The notes: generated by a model from the sequence alone, not told the origin. Counted from the stretch's first letter, positions 24,574 to 33,670 are shown. The stretch: 64,000 bases of DNA from Chryseobacterium sp. (GCF_008014695.1 NZ_VOXE01000001.1:702528-766527), one strand, 5' to 3'. Translations and numbers: made by a program.

Positions 24574-26658
24574 CTATTCTCTGTTCTTAACAAGAACCCA
24601 TCCAGAGAATTTTACCGGGGTTTTGGCTGCATTCGGCTCGTTCCATGTTACCGAATACCAGTACGTGCCAGTAGGTAATGGTCTGTCAATAAGTTTTCCG
24701 TCCCATTTATAGCCGTTCGATTTATCTGCCTGGAAAACTTTACTTCCGTAACGGTCATAAACATTGAAGACCAGGTTTTGTTTGTAAGCCAGGGCTGAAT
24801 AATCTACTACATCATTTACTCCGTCGTTATTTGGAGTGAGCACATTTACCAGGTTCGGAACGGTAATTTCAACAGCGATAGGCTCGCAGTCATATGAATC
24901 TTTAACATAGATCATGTTTTTCCCTCTCGGTACGTTTGTAAAAGTGTTGGAATCCTGCCACAGAAGATTGTCCAGAGAGTATTTGTAAGGTGGCGTGCCT
25001 CCCATTAGACTCACTGTGATGGTATTGTTTGCAATATCGATTCCGGAAACAACAGGACCTGAAGATGCTGAAACCGTTACCGTCTGTCGGGTTACACATC
25101 CATTAGCTGTAAGATTTACCCAATAGTAACCTACGCTTACATTTGATATAGAAGAGGTCGTTGCGCCAGTACTCCACAAGTATGTGCTGAATCCAGGGCC
25201 TGCATCAAGCGTCGTGGTATCTTCTGCGCAAATGATTTTATCCTTTAAAATTGCCGAGTATTTTGGAGGGGTCACATTAAGGGTGATTTTTGAAATCCCT
25301 GTGCAGCCGTTTGCGTTGGTACCCTTCACATACACCACTGTGTTTGGTGAGATGAAAGCAGCCGCAGGAGAGATCGCATTTGTTCCGTTGACCGCATCAG
25401 TATAGGAAGGATAATAGGTTTTTGTTACCGCACCGCCGCCAACTGTAGCGTTATTCAGATTAAATAGTCCTGTAGAAGGATTTGCCTCGATAAAGCATGT
25501 GGTTAGGGAAGCATCGTTCATCACCACAACCGGATAAAATTGAAGGGTAATGGTGCCGTAGTTCGTACAGTTTTGAGTGGTAGTGACTTTCATATAAACC
25601 GTTGCCGGAGCTGCCGATAAAAATGCAGCAGGGTTTGTAATGGGATTTACGCCATTATTCATGTCAGTTATCGTGCGGTAATACACCCGTGTTGCCGTTG
25701 GATCTGCATACATGGCGGTTGAAACTGAGGTAAGGTCGAAGACCCCCGTTCCAGCATTGTTATTGTTACAAGCCTGAACTGTTGCATTGTTGACCGTAAT
25801 TGCACCCTGTATAAATGTAATTGTTCCGGTCTGGGTACACTTATTTATCGGATTAGCAGGATTTAACGGATCAGTATAATGAATTGCATAATAATACGTA
25901 TTGGCTGTATTCACAGTAACCGTTGTAATAGGATTACTGTTGGTTAAAGCATCATTGGTGTTATAGTGGTATGTTACGGAAAAGTTTGTATTCCCATTGA
26001 TGATTCCGGCAGAGAGCGTTGTGAAATCAAAAATTGCCGGATTGGTACAGATGGTAATTACCCCATTGTGATCGGGACCGGGAGCAATAAAAGGATTAGG
26101 ACTTATTGCAGGATCATAGAAAGGAGAAGCCATCGTTGCCGTTCCTCCCCAAGTTAGCGAAAACGGTGCGGTAGTCGTACTTCCTGCGCCCACCCAGTTA
26201 TCAATGTATAAATAATAAGTTTGACCTGCCAACACATTCATGTACTGACAATATGGAGTTGTTGAACCTCCCGCAGCACTAATCACTGTACTTGTCATAT
26301 TCAGACCCGTAGAAGCGCCAACCCCAATAACCGTAGCCGCATTACAGCGTATTGGTGACCCCAGGCTTCCGCAGGCAACATTAGGACCATAAACAGCCCA
26401 GTCATAATCTGCTGCCGGATCATTCGGGACAAGATTAAAGGTTAATGTTCCGCTTGTAGCAATTGTTATTTTATACCAGATCGAATTATGTTCACCAGAA
26501 CTCAGACATCCTCCCAAAGATTCATTGACTGCGCCAATACCGGTAGGACTGTACGTAATATTCGAGTTTCCACAAACCGATAATGCGGTAGAGCAATCTG
26601 CCTGAGAAAAAAAAGTTTGCGAGATCAGGAAAATAATGAAGAGTACAATTTTTTTCAT
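24574..26658 (-). CDS. Secreted protein with gliding-motility-type (T9SS type B) C-terminal domain
   Basis: The 694-residue protein has a signal peptide (MKKIVLFIIFLISQTFFSQA), an N-terminal domain with Cys pairs (STALSVCGNSNITYSPTG, NESLGGCLSSGEHNSIWYKI) seen in many Flavobacteriia surface proteins, several immunoglobulin-like repeats (for example CTNPAIFDFTTLSAGIING, ACNNNNAGTGVFDLTSV, TCFIEANPSTGLFNLN), and the CHU_C/type B sorting domain (NVLTPNNDGVNDVVDYSALA, FNVYDRYGSKVFQAD, WDGKLIDRPLPTGTYWYSV). Type B cargo is usually tied to SprF-like partners at the surface. Likely an adhesin; no catalytic motif. Confidence 0.88.
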   Translation of the reverse strand: MKKIVLFIIFLISQTFFSQADCSTALSVCGNSNITYSPTGIGAVNESLGGCLSSGEHNSIWYKITIATSGTLTFNLVPNDPAADYDWAVYGPNVACGSLGSPIRCNAATVIGVGASTGLNMTSTVISAAGGSTTPYCQYMNVLAGQTYYLYIDNWVGAGSTTTAPFSLTWGGTATMASPFYDPAISPNPFIAPGPDHNGVITICTNPAIFDFTTLSAGIINGNTNFSVTYHYNTNDALTNSNPITTVTVNTANTYYYAIHYTDPLNPANPINKCTQTGTITFIQGAITVNNATVQACNNNNAGTGVFDLTSVSTAMYADPTATRVYYRTITDMNNGVNPITNPAAFLSAAPATVYMKVTTTQNCTNYGTITLQFYPVVVMNDASLTTCFIEANPSTGLFNLNNATVGGGAVTKTYYPSYTDAVNGTNAISPAAAFISPNTVVYVKGTNANGCTGISKITLNVTPPKYSAILKDKIICAEDTTTLDAGPGFSTYLWSTGATTSSISNVSVGYYWVNLTANGCVTRQTVTVSASSGPVVSGIDIANNTITVSLMGGTPPYKYSLDNLLWQDSNTFTNVPRGKNMIYVKDSYDCEPIAVEITVPNLVNVLTPNNDGVNDVVDYSALAYKQNLVFNVYDRYGSKVFQADKSNGYKWDGKLIDRPLPTGTYWYSVTWNEPNAAKTPVKFSGWVLVKNRE

Positions 26659-26688
26659 ATGAGCTTGGGTTTAAGGTTAAAGACTTAT

Positions 26689-26696
26689 CAAATATA
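26689..26696 (-). promoter_or_regulatory. -7 box for the T9SS type B gene
   Basis: The minus strand reads TATATTTG about 30 bases before the start codon, an exact match to TAnnTTTG. Confidence 0.5.
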
Positions 26697-26846
26697 TAAT
26701 TTTTAATTATAATTACTGAATAATAATCAACTCATCACCTTTAATAGTGATAAATATATGCCTTTTTACTCATACTCCTGCGATTACTTCTATGACGACT
26801 CTATAGAAGAATCAAGAGCCAAGTAAAAAAGAAGAAGAAACAAGTG

Positions 26847-26897
26847 GTTGAATTTCTCGTCATTTCGCAGCCGACGATCAATGCCGGCCGGACGTAA
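26847..26897 (+). pseudogene. Remnant of a second cupin C-terminus
   Basis: The codons read VEFLVISQPTINAGRT then stop, closely matching LEFLVISQPSTNADRTELD of the cupin at 24.2 kb. Only this tail remains, preceded by the same purine-rich motif as follows the first copy. Confidence 0.65.
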
Positions 26898-26940
26898 ACC
26901 GATGCTTAAGATCAGGAAAAGAGGGTTGAATTAAAAAACC

Positions 26941-26948
26941 TATATTTG
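26941..26948 (+). promoter_or_regulatory. -7 box immediately before the HNH nuclease gene
   Basis: TATATTTG lies only 18 bases before the apparent TTG start, so the transcript leader would be very short. Confidence 0.4.
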
Positions 26949-26965
26949 ACTTATATTACATCATA

Positions 26966-27850
26966 TTGATTCAACTCCCCTTTATCCCTGATCAAATCTA
27001 TCATCGAAGAAATGATATACATTTGCCGTATGGGGGCAACTGGCAATCGGGCATCGCTCCATCAGCATCTACCCCCTACATTTTTATTTTCACCGGAAGT
27101 TCGGGCTCTCAGCATGGCTACGAGGATGGGTGGGACAATCCAAATGTATTTTCCTATACAGGAGAAGGACAGATCGGAGATATGCAGTTCACGAAAGGAA
27201 ATCTTGCGTTAAGAGATCATAAACGAAATGGAAAGCGGGTATTTTTATTCGAACAGCATAAAAAGGGGTATGTGAAATTCGTTTCAGAGGTTGAAGTCAT
27301 TGATGTGGACTATTTTGAAACGTATGATCGTTCCTCTGAACCTCGGATTGGGATAAAATTCTTTTTTCAACGGAAAGGGATTTCTGTTCCTTACCGTCTA
27401 GCCCTTATTTCTCCTGCAGTTGATAGGTTTGAATCCAACGCATTATATCATCCCTCTGAAACCCAAAAAGAGCGCTTCGTCAATACTCGGGTTGGGCAGG
27501 GAGCATACAGAAAGAGAATCATTCATCGGTGGGAATACAAGTGCGCCGTTACAGGATTTGATAATCTTCAGGTTTTGGTGGCGTCGCATATCGTACCGTG
27601 GGCACAAGCAGATGACCGGCAGAAACTGGATGTTCATAACGGCATCTTATTATCTCCTGCTTACGATGCATTGTTTGACCGAAATTTAATCACCTTCGAG
27701 AATTCAGGGAGAATCATTCTATCCAATGCCATCGAGAAAGAAGCTTTTCTAAAAATAGGGATCACAGGTATTGAACGAATTAAAAATTTAAGTGCGTATA
27801 ACCATCACTATCTGGATTCACACAGAAGTAGATTTCTATCGAACGAGTAA
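26966..27850 (+). CDS. HNH endonuclease with N-terminal SRA-like domain (modified-DNA restriction type)
   Basis: The ~294-residue protein pairs an N-terminal domain (SGIAPSASTPYIFIFTG, GYEDGWDNPNVFSYTGEGQI, GDMQFTKGNLALRDH, RVFLFEQHKKGYVKFV) that matches the SRA/YDG-like base-recognition domain of McrA-type enzymes with a C-terminal HNH domain (RVGQGAYRKRIIHRWEYKCA, VTGF, ASHIVPWAQADDRQKLDVHN, GILLSPAYDALFDRNLITF). Type IV enzymes of this build cut DNA with 5-methylcytosine or other modified bases. The apparent start is TTG, as no ATG exists in frame before the first conserved strand. It stands alone, with no methylase nearby, which fits a modification-dependent enzyme. Confidence 0.8.
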   Translation: MIQLPFIPDQIYHRRNDIHLPYGGNWQSGIAPSASTPYIFIFTGSSGSQHGYEDGWDNPNVFSYTGEGQIGDMQFTKGNLALRDHKRNGKRVFLFEQHKKGYVKFVSEVEVIDVDYFETYDRSSEPRIGIKFFFQRKGISVPYRLALISPAVDRFESNALYHPSETQKERFVNTRVGQGAYRKRIIHRWEYKCAVTGFDNLQVLVASHIVPWAQADDRQKLDVHNGILLSPAYDALFDRNLITFENSGRIILSNAIEKEAFLKIGITGIERIKNLSAYNHHYLDSHRSRFLSNE

Positions 27851-27987
27851 GTGATTTCAAATGGTAATGAGTTCCCTGGCAAGTTGCTGTTTACAAGTGG
27901 GTTTAGTTGGCGCTGTTTTATGAAGAATCCTAACTTTCAGTGGGTGCGAAGTCTGAAGGCTTTGAGCAGCTGGATTTCCTACATAAG

Positions 27988-28014
27988 AAAGGATGCCTTC
28001 TAGGCATCCTTTTT
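27988..28014. terminator. Intrinsic terminator
   Basis: aaaggatgcc, loop ttcta, ggcatccttttt. It lies downstream of the HNH gene and contains the stop codon of the S9 peptidase remnant on the other strand. Confidence 0.8.
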
Positions 28015-28206
28015 CATTTCTACACCGATCCATTCTACCGGTATATCCTTTAGGAAATAGTCGAGCCAATCGTGCAGGCGCCGGGAAAGGTCGGCCTGGG
28101 CCTTATCATCCGTCATCCCATGGCCGTTGTTTTTATAGAACAGGGCAATCACCTTCTTATCATTCCTTTTCAGGGCATTGTAAAATGTCCGCGTATCCTG
28201 CCAGTC
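28000..28206 (-). pseudogene. C-terminal remnant of an S9 family peptidase
   Basis: The minus strand encodes DWQDTRTFYNALKRNDKKVI, ALFYKNNGHGM, ADLSRRLHDWLDYFLKD, IPVEWIGVEMKKDA, stop. This is the end of a prolyl-oligopeptidase-like hydrolase, with the catalytic His in NNGHGM. Upstream of about 28206 the similarity stops abruptly and no nucleophile region is found, so only ~68 codons of a much longer gene survive. Confidence 0.7.
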
Positions 28207-28553
28207 TACATGAATTTTGGATGATTGCGAATTCGGGGAATGGTGTGAGGCTGGCTTTCCGTTTGCTGCAATGCTCTCACTTCGCTTCTCAAAAAGCGAG
28301 ATTGCTTAATTTTTTGTTGCTGTCATTGACTTCGTCGAATCTTCAAGCTGCAAAAAATTACAGAAAACACAAGTACCTTTTGCCATTCAGTCCGCATATG
28401 ATCGCCGTGCAAAAAACAGGATCACATGGAAATTGACCCTGATGAAAAGGGCTTCTAAAAGCGGCTGAATATCAGGCATTTCCAATTACTGATCTCCTGC
28501 GCTGTCACTGATGCCCTTTTTCAGATCACAAGAAAGGGATAGATCATAAAAAG
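28207..28553. other. Region without a supported gene
   Basis: Short open frames exist, but none shows a start with family-like sequence. The abrupt edge at ~28206 suggests a deletion or insertion joined here. Confidence 0.4.
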
Positions 28554-28589
28554 CAAACCCCGCTTTAAAGCGGGGTTGTTTTTTTTAAG
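28554..28589. terminator. Intrinsic terminator
   Basis: aaccccgctttaaagcggggtt is a perfect palindrome followed by a T-run. It could terminate the histone-like gene on the minus strand as well as plus-strand transcripts. Confidence 0.85.
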
Positions 28590-28591
28590 TC

Positions 28592-28768
28592 TTATTTCTT
28601 CGACTCCTCTACCGAAACTTTTCTGAAGTCTTTGAACAGTTTGCTCAGTTCAAGGGCTGATTTTCTTGCTCTTGTCCCGGCAGCCTTGTTTCCTTTTTCG
28701 GATTGCTGATCAGCTTCGTTTGAAAATACTTCGAACTCTGCATTAATTTTTTCGATTAGTTCTTTCAT
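28592..28768 (-). CDS. Histone H1-like small basic protein
   Basis: This 58-residue gene starts MKELIEKINAEFEVFSNEAD and ends LFKDFRKVSVEESKK. It matches the short histone H1-like (Hc1-type) proteins widespread in Bacteroidota: an acidic helix, then KGNKAAGTRARKSALELSKL, a basic Ala/Lys/Arg helix thought to touch DNA. It is likely a nucleoid-associated protein. It is a stand-alone gene that ends in the terminator just before it on the plus strand. Confidence 0.85.
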   Translation of the reverse strand: MKELIEKINAEFEVFSNEADQQSEKGNKAAGTRARKSALELSKLFKDFRKVSVEESKK

Positions 28769-29491
28769 AAATGAATGGATTTGAAATTAATTTATCAGCA
28801 AATATAGTGGTTATAATGGTCCCATGCCTATTTTCGACTCCAGTTTAGGTAAAAATTATTCAGGTATGGACTTGCTGGACCAGGATGAGTGTGCTTCGTC
28901 GGCGTTCCGACTGCTCGCGATGACAGGATGAAAAGGAATAGAATGAATTCAGAAGCAGCGTGAAGAATCTTCACTCATTTCTTTGCTGGTACACCCTTTT
29001 GCACTCCCGGAAAATCTCAAAAAACAAACCCTTCCGGCGTATGATTTTTTTTATTTTGATAAGGATCATCCGGAGCAGAACAGAAGTTTCTATCAGCAAA
29101 AAGCAGAGCGCCTCCGAAGGTTGAACTGTTTTTACCTGCACTTCCCAAATGGTCTTTTTACGCCTGTTAAATCCTCCAAATACAAACACGCTAACTGCTG
29201 AAGATCATTTAATAAGATGATCAAAATCGTTTTTTTTTAACAACTGCCGGCGTACTATTGCAGTACTTTCTGATCCCGGCTTCAACTGAATTTATCGGGT
29301 GCCCTTAAAAATTCAGAAATGAACAGATCAGAGGGGAACGGAATCTGTAATGACATGCAATCACCGGTATCTGACCATTCAGCTCTGAAGGCTTTGCGGG
29401 AAAGATCATGATGAAAGGACCGATCCACCGGTCAACTGATTCCGGAAAAAAATGTTTGAATAATAAAATATTAACCATTAAAATTAAAGCA
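28769..29491. other. Long intergenic region, no gene recognised
   Basis: A 72-codon open frame exists on each strand around 28.98-29.2 kb, but neither has a recognisable sequence. Near 28890-28925 the text gtgcttcgtcggcgttccga followed by ctgctcgcgatgaca resembles the widely scattered GTCATTGCGAGC-type intergenic repeat. An inverted repeat gatcat...atgatc at 29205-29224 is followed by nine T and may be a terminator. Confidence 0.45.
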
Positions 29492-29875
29492 ATGGAAAAT
29501 ACACAGACCATTTACGAGTTACACGAAGACCACAAAACATGGTTAAACAAACTGCTGTTTTACACCGATGAACTGTCGATCATGAACAACCGCATTTCAG
29601 AAGTGGCCATGAAGAACTCAGCGGAAGAAGTACTTTCGTCAGCGGAGCATTTTAAAGATCAGATCCGGAAGCAAAAGGAACAGGTCGATATCCTGAGCCA
29701 GGGCATTAAGGATCACGAAGCCTTTCTTGAAAAAGCGGCAGAGGACCATCCTGCAACGATCGAGAAAGAAAAATTTCCGGACCATCAGAAACACCGCTCA
29801 GGTATTGAGGCATTTGAGAAATCATACAACGGCCTGCGGGCGGACCTGATCCATTTCCTCTCCAGGTGGATGTAA
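29492..29875 (+). CDS. Helical protein of unknown function
   Basis: The start MENTQTIYELHEDHKTWLNK follows an A-rich ribosome-binding region; the longer frame from 29408 is not supported. The 127-residue product is charged and almost wholly helical (LFYTDELSIMNNRISEVAMK, SAEHFKDQIRKQKEQVDILS, HRSGIEAFEKSYNGLRADLI), likely a three- or four-helix bundle or coiled coil, without signal peptide or membrane segment. I do not recognise a family. It precedes another unknown gene by 55 bases. Confidence 0.6.
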   Translation: MENTQTIYELHEDHKTWLNKLLFYTDELSIMNNRISEVAMKNSAEEVLSSAEHFKDQIRKQKEQVDILSQGIKDHEAFLEKAAEDHPATIEKEKFPDHQKHRSGIEAFEKSYNGLRADLIHFLSRWM

Positions 29876-29930
29876 GTGATCAGGCTGCAGAACTCAAAAG
29901 CAGCATGAAGAAACAGCAGTTACCAATAAG

Positions 29931-30242
29931 ATGTTAGAATTAGGGAAACTGTACTTGCCGACCGTTCTGGCTTACGACCCCGACCTCGGTAAAATCTTCT
30001 TTAACGGGCCGGAACCCGGGACCGATGTGTACAGTTATATGGCAGCGTGTACATTGGTGATCAGTTTTTCGGGACCGAACGTTTATATTGACTATTCCTG
30101 CGACAACCTGAATTACCTGTCGGATCAGTTACAATTTAAAGACGGATGTATTGCAAAAGGAAGGCTGGATACCGAAAATTTTGAAGAAATTCAGAAACGG
30201 GCCCTTGACAACCTGGCTCCATTTATGGTTGATAAAGGGTAG
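29931..30242 (+). CDS. Unknown protein of 103 residues
   Basis: The protein starts MLELGKLYLPTVLAYDPDLG and has a mixed alpha-beta look (VYSYMAACTLVISFSGPNVY, CDNLNYLSDQLQFKDG). No signal peptide, motif or family is recognised. The coding look is fair: codon use fits the neighbours and the frame spans the interval between the helical-protein gene and pstS. Confidence 0.5.
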   Translation: MLELGKLYLPTVLAYDPDLGKIFFNGPEPGTDVYSYMAACTLVISFSGPNVYIDYSCDNLNYLSDQLQFKDGCIAKGRLDTENFEEIQKRALDNLAPFMVDKG

Positions 30243-30358
30243 ATCGCGGGGCGCGGATGCCGAATGTTTACACCACACGCTGATATTTTTTTACCTGTCC
30301 CCTGAAAAGATAACACTGCGTTAACATTTAAGTATCGTCATACCACTAACTTAGCGTT

Positions 30359-31186
30359 ATGAAATACGTCATGCCGCTATTGATGATTGTACTGTCTGCC
30401 TGTTCTTCCGGCCATGAGACTGTTAAAATCAAAGGCTCGGATACAGAAGTGAATCTTTCAGTCCTGCTGGCAGAGCAGTTTCACCGGACCAACAGTTCGC
30501 TGCTGGTTTCCGTTTCCGGAGGCGGTTCAGGATTGGGTTTTGCCTCTTTATTAAACGGCAATACCGACATCGCCAACTCTTCCAGAAGCATCAAAAAGGA
30601 GGAAGTCAATATGTTCAGGCATCAAAACATTGAAATCGATTCTTTTGTGTTTGCGCAGGATGCCATTGCTTTCGTCGTTTCAGATCAGCTTGGCATTGAT
30701 TCGATTAGCACCGCAACTTTGTCCAGAATCCTCAGCAGTGCATATACCGACTGGTCGTTGGTCACCAATACCACAATGCCCATCACAATTTACGGCAGGC
30801 AGAGCAATTCCGGAACCCACGACTATGTAAAGGATATTCTGAATATTAAATTTTCACCCTACGCGAAGCAAATGAACGGGAACGCCCAAATTCTGGAAGC
30901 CATTAAGGCAGATGCTTCGGGTATCGGTTATGTAAGTGCGGGCTATATTTTGAACGGCAATGCCGACGGATTGAAAATCCTGACGGTGTATGATGGCAAA
31001 GAGAGGGCCATCTCGCCATTGGATACAGAAGCCATCGCATCAGGCGAATACTTTTTTCAGCGGCCGCTGTTTCAGTATTACCGTAAATCCAACTATCAAA
31101 AAATAAAGCCGTTCCTGGATTTCGAAAAATCGGCCGCCGGAGCCAAAATCATCCGACAGTCGGGCTATTATCCTGTTATGAAATGA
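30359..31186 (+). CDS. pstS: Phosphate ABC transporter substrate-binding lipoprotein
   Basis: The 275-residue protein has a lipobox (MIVLSACSSG) and the PBP-like phosphate-binding fold: KIKGSDTEVNLSVLLAEQF, VSVSGGGSGLGFASLLNGNT, DIANSSRSIKKEE, IYGRQSNSGTHDYVKDIL (phosphate loop) and GIGYVSAGYI. It binds phosphate outside the inner membrane and hands it to PstCA. It overlaps pstC by four bases (ATGA), so the four pst genes form one operon. The upstream sequence gttaacatttaagtatcgtc might hold a Pho-type site, but no clear direct repeats are seen. Confidence 0.92.
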   Translation: MKYVMPLLMIVLSACSSGHETVKIKGSDTEVNLSVLLAEQFHRTNSSLLVSVSGGGSGLGFASLLNGNTDIANSSRSIKKEEVNMFRHQNIEIDSFVFAQDAIAFVVSDQLGIDSISTATLSRILSSAYTDWSLVTNTTMPITIYGRQSNSGTHDYVKDILNIKFSPYAKQMNGNAQILEAIKADASGIGYVSAGYILNGNADGLKILTVYDGKERAISPLDTEAIASGEYFFQRPLFQYYRKSNYQKIKPFLDFEKSAAGAKIIRQSGYYPVMK

Positions 31187-32061
31187 ATACAAGAAAGCGA
31201 GAGCAGATCGATGGTCTGTTTAACATAATTTTTAAAAGTACGGGGCTCATCACGATTGCGCTGCTGGCCGGTATTTTTATCATGCTCTTTTCGAACAGCA
31301 TCTTATTTTTCCTGAAGGTTTCGCCCATCGACTTCTTTACCGGCTCGCAATGGGACCCGGAAACCCATTACAGCATCGTACCCCTGCTCGTCAGCAGCCT
31401 GCTGGTTGCCTTGGGTTCCATGATTATCGCGGTGCCGCTGGGCATTTTTACCGCTGCCTATTTATCGGAACTCGCCCCAAAAAAGGTGCAGATGTTTCTG
31501 AAGCCCATCATTGAAATGCTGGCCGCCATTCCATCGGTAGCCATCGGTTTTCTGGGAATTGTACTGGTAGGTCCGGGCCTGTCTTACGTTTTCGGGATCC
31601 AAAACGGGTTAAACGCATTAAACGGTTCCATTTTACTGGCTGTTATGGCGCTGCCAACCATCGTTACCATCAGCGAAGATGCCATTAACGCCGTACCCCA
31701 GTCGCACCGGGAAGCATCACTGGCATTAGGGGCGAACAAATGGGAAACGCTTTTTAAAGTCACCATCCCGGCAGCACTTCCGGGGCTCATTGCTGCGGTG
31801 ATGCTTGGGCTCGGAAGGGCTTTGGGAGAGACGATGACCGTGCTTATGGCCACCGGAAATGCAGCCGCAATGCCCAAAGGGTTTCTGGATTCCGTAAGAA
31901 CCATTACCGCAACCATTGCCATAGAAATGGGAGAAGTGCCCTACCAGACTACTCATTACTTTGCCCTGTTTGCTATTGCTGCCTTATTATTTCTGATTAC
32001 ACTTGCTGTAAATTTTGCAGGTGAATTTTTTGCCAACCGTCTTCGAAAATTTCATGTCTGA
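31183..32061 (+). CDS. pstC: Phosphate ABC transporter permease
   Basis: The 292-residue inner-membrane permease has about six membrane segments and the BPD-type cytoplasmic loop SHREASLALGANKWETLFKV. LGRALGETMTVLMATGNAAA is the PstC/PstA signature. Its stop overlaps the start of pstA (TGATG). It forms the channel with PstA and is driven by PstB. Confidence 0.93.
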   Translation: MNTRKREQIDGLFNIIFKSTGLITIALLAGIFIMLFSNSILFFLKVSPIDFFTGSQWDPETHYSIVPLLVSSLLVALGSMIIAVPLGIFTAAYLSELAPKKVQMFLKPIIEMLAAIPSVAIGFLGIVLVGPGLSYVFGIQNGLNALNGSILLAVMALPTIVTISEDAINAVPQSHREASLALGANKWETLFKVTIPAALPGLIAAVMLGLGRALGETMTVLMATGNAAAMPKGFLDSVRTITATIAIEMGEVPYQTTHYFALFAIAALLFLITLAVNFAGEFFANRLRKFHV

Positions 32062-32912
32062 TGATGATGCGGAAAAAAATTTACCTTATCCTGAACTGGG
32101 CGCTTCTTGGCGGCAGCACAGTCACTGTATGCTTATTCTTGGGTATTATCCTGTGGGATATTTTTTCAAAAGGATATTCGAGCCTGTCGTGGGAATTCAT
32201 CTCCTCTTTTCCTACCCACGGAATGACGCAGGGGGGAATTCTTCCGGCAATCATCGGCACTGTTTTGCTCACGTTTATTACGACGCTGTTTGCAGTTCCT
32301 TTTGGGGTCGCCTGTGCGGTATACCTGAATGAATATGCGAAACCCTCTTTGCTGACCAATATTATCCGTGCCTCCATCAGAAATCTGGCCGGTATTCCTT
32401 CTATCATTTACGGCTTATTCGGTTTGGCCTTATTTGTACAGGCCCTGCATTTGGGTACTTCCATCTTATCAGCGGGTCTCACCTTAGGCCTGCTGTCCTT
32501 ACCCTATATCATTACCACGACTGAAGAAGCGTTGAAAAGAATCCCCAACAGCCTGCGCGAAGCAACACTGGCGCTGGGGGTCACCCAGGCGGAAACTATT
32601 AAAGATATTGTGTTGCCAAAAGCACTGCCCGGAATTCTGACCGGAGTGATCTTAACGCTCTCGCGGGCTGCAGGAGAAACCGCCCCCATTCTGTTTACGG
32701 GAGTGGCCTTTTACATCAACGGGGTCATTACTTCGCCTACTCAGGAATTTATGGCACTTCCCTACCATTTATACATGCTATCGACCCAGCACAATGCAAT
32801 AGAACAGGTCAGGCCGCTGGCATACGGCACGGCTACGGTTTTGATCCTGCTTGTGTTCCTTCTGAACAGCATTGCTTTTTATTTACGTTTTAAAAACAGA
32901 ACCCAGGACTGA
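32061..32912 (+). CDS. pstA: Phosphate ABC transporter permease
   Basis: The 283-residue permease has LRNLAGIPSIIYGLFGLALF, the loop LREATLALGVTQAETIKDIV and SRAAGETAPILFTGVAFYI, all PstA signatures. Three ATG codons in a row occur at the start; the exact one is not decidable. It is translationally coupled to pstC and lies two bases before pstB. Confidence 0.93.
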   Translation: MMMRKKIYLILNWALLGGSTVTVCLFLGIILWDIFSKGYSSLSWEFISSFPTHGMTQGGILPAIIGTVLLTFITTLFAVPFGVACAVYLNEYAKPSLLTNIIRASIRNLAGIPSIIYGLFGLALFVQALHLGTSILSAGLTLGLLSLPYIITTTEEALKRIPNSLREATLALGVTQAETIKDIVLPKALPGILTGVILTLSRAAGETAPILFTGVAFYINGVITSPTQEFMALPYHLYMLSTQHNAIEQVRPLAYGTATVLILLVFLLNSIAFYLRFKNRTQD

Positions 32913-32914
32913 CC

Positions 32915-33670
32915 ATGGAAACCATCAAACTGCGCGCAGAACATCTGAACCTTCATTTCGGAAATAAACATATTCTAAAGAACATCAACATTGATTTTCC
33001 CAAAAATCAGGTCACGTCACTGATCGGTCCTTCGGGATGCGGAAAATCCACCCTGCTCCGATGCTTCAACCGGATGCACGATTTAACCCCAGACGCTGTA
33101 ATCGAAGGAAAACTGTTTTTGGATGATCTGGATCTGTATGACCGCCAGAATTCAGTAACCGAGATCCGCAAACGGATCGGAATGGTCTTCCAGAAACCGA
33201 ACCCGCTGCCGAAGAGCATTTATGAAAACCTTTCCTACGCCTTGAAAATTCACAACTATCCCAAAGACGAAATCCCCGGGCTGATCCGGAACGCCCTGGA
33301 GGAAAGTTTTTTATGGGAAGAAGTAAAAGACGAACTGAAAAAGCCGGCAGTTAAACTGTCCGGCGGCCAGCAGCAGCGGCTGTGCATTGCCCGGACGGTC
33401 GTGCTGAGGCCGGAAGTGATCCTGATGGATGAACCCTGTTCTGCCCTTGACCCCATCAGTACCAAAAAAATTGAGGAACTCATCCTGAAACTCAAAAAGG
33501 ATTTTACCATTGTTATTGTTACCCACAATATGCAGCAGGCACAACGCATCTCAGATAAAGTTGTCTTTATGTACCTGGGTGAACTGATTGAATATGGCAG
33601 TTGCGATGCTGTTTTTAATCACCCGCAGCATGAACTGACCCGGCGGTATGTCGGGGGCCATTTCGGATAA
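32915..33670 (+). CDS. pstB: Phosphate ABC transporter ATP-binding protein
   Basis: The 251-residue ATPase has GPSGCGKSTLLRCFNRMHDL (Walker A), MVFQKPNPLPKSIYENLSYA (Q-loop), KLSGGQQQRLCIARTVVLRP (signature), EVILMDEPCSALDPIST (Walker B) and IVTHNMQQAQRISD (H-loop). The Cys in the Walker B region (EPCSALDP) and the NRMHD motif are typical of PstB. phoU, often last in pst operons, is not present in the window. Confidence 0.95.
   Translation: METIKLRAEHLNLHFGNKHILKNINIDFPKNQVTSLIGPSGCGKSTLLRCFNRMHDLTPDAVIEGKLFLDDLDLYDRQNSVTEIRKRIGMVFQKPNPLPKSIYENLSYALKIHNYPKDEIPGLIRNALEESFLWEEVKDELKKPAVKLSGGQQQRLCIARTVVLRPEVILMDEPCSALDPISTKKIEELILKLKKDFTIVIVTHNMQQAQRISDKVVFMYLGELIEYGSCDAVFNHPQHELTRRYVGGHFG

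Noticed and set aside
28983..29201. 72-codon frames on both strands
   Set aside because: Neither has recognisable sequence or a convincing start; probably chance.
30300..30358. Pho box before pstS
   Set aside because: The sequence has AT-rich pieces such as ttaacattt but no clear pair of direct repeats with the right spacing.
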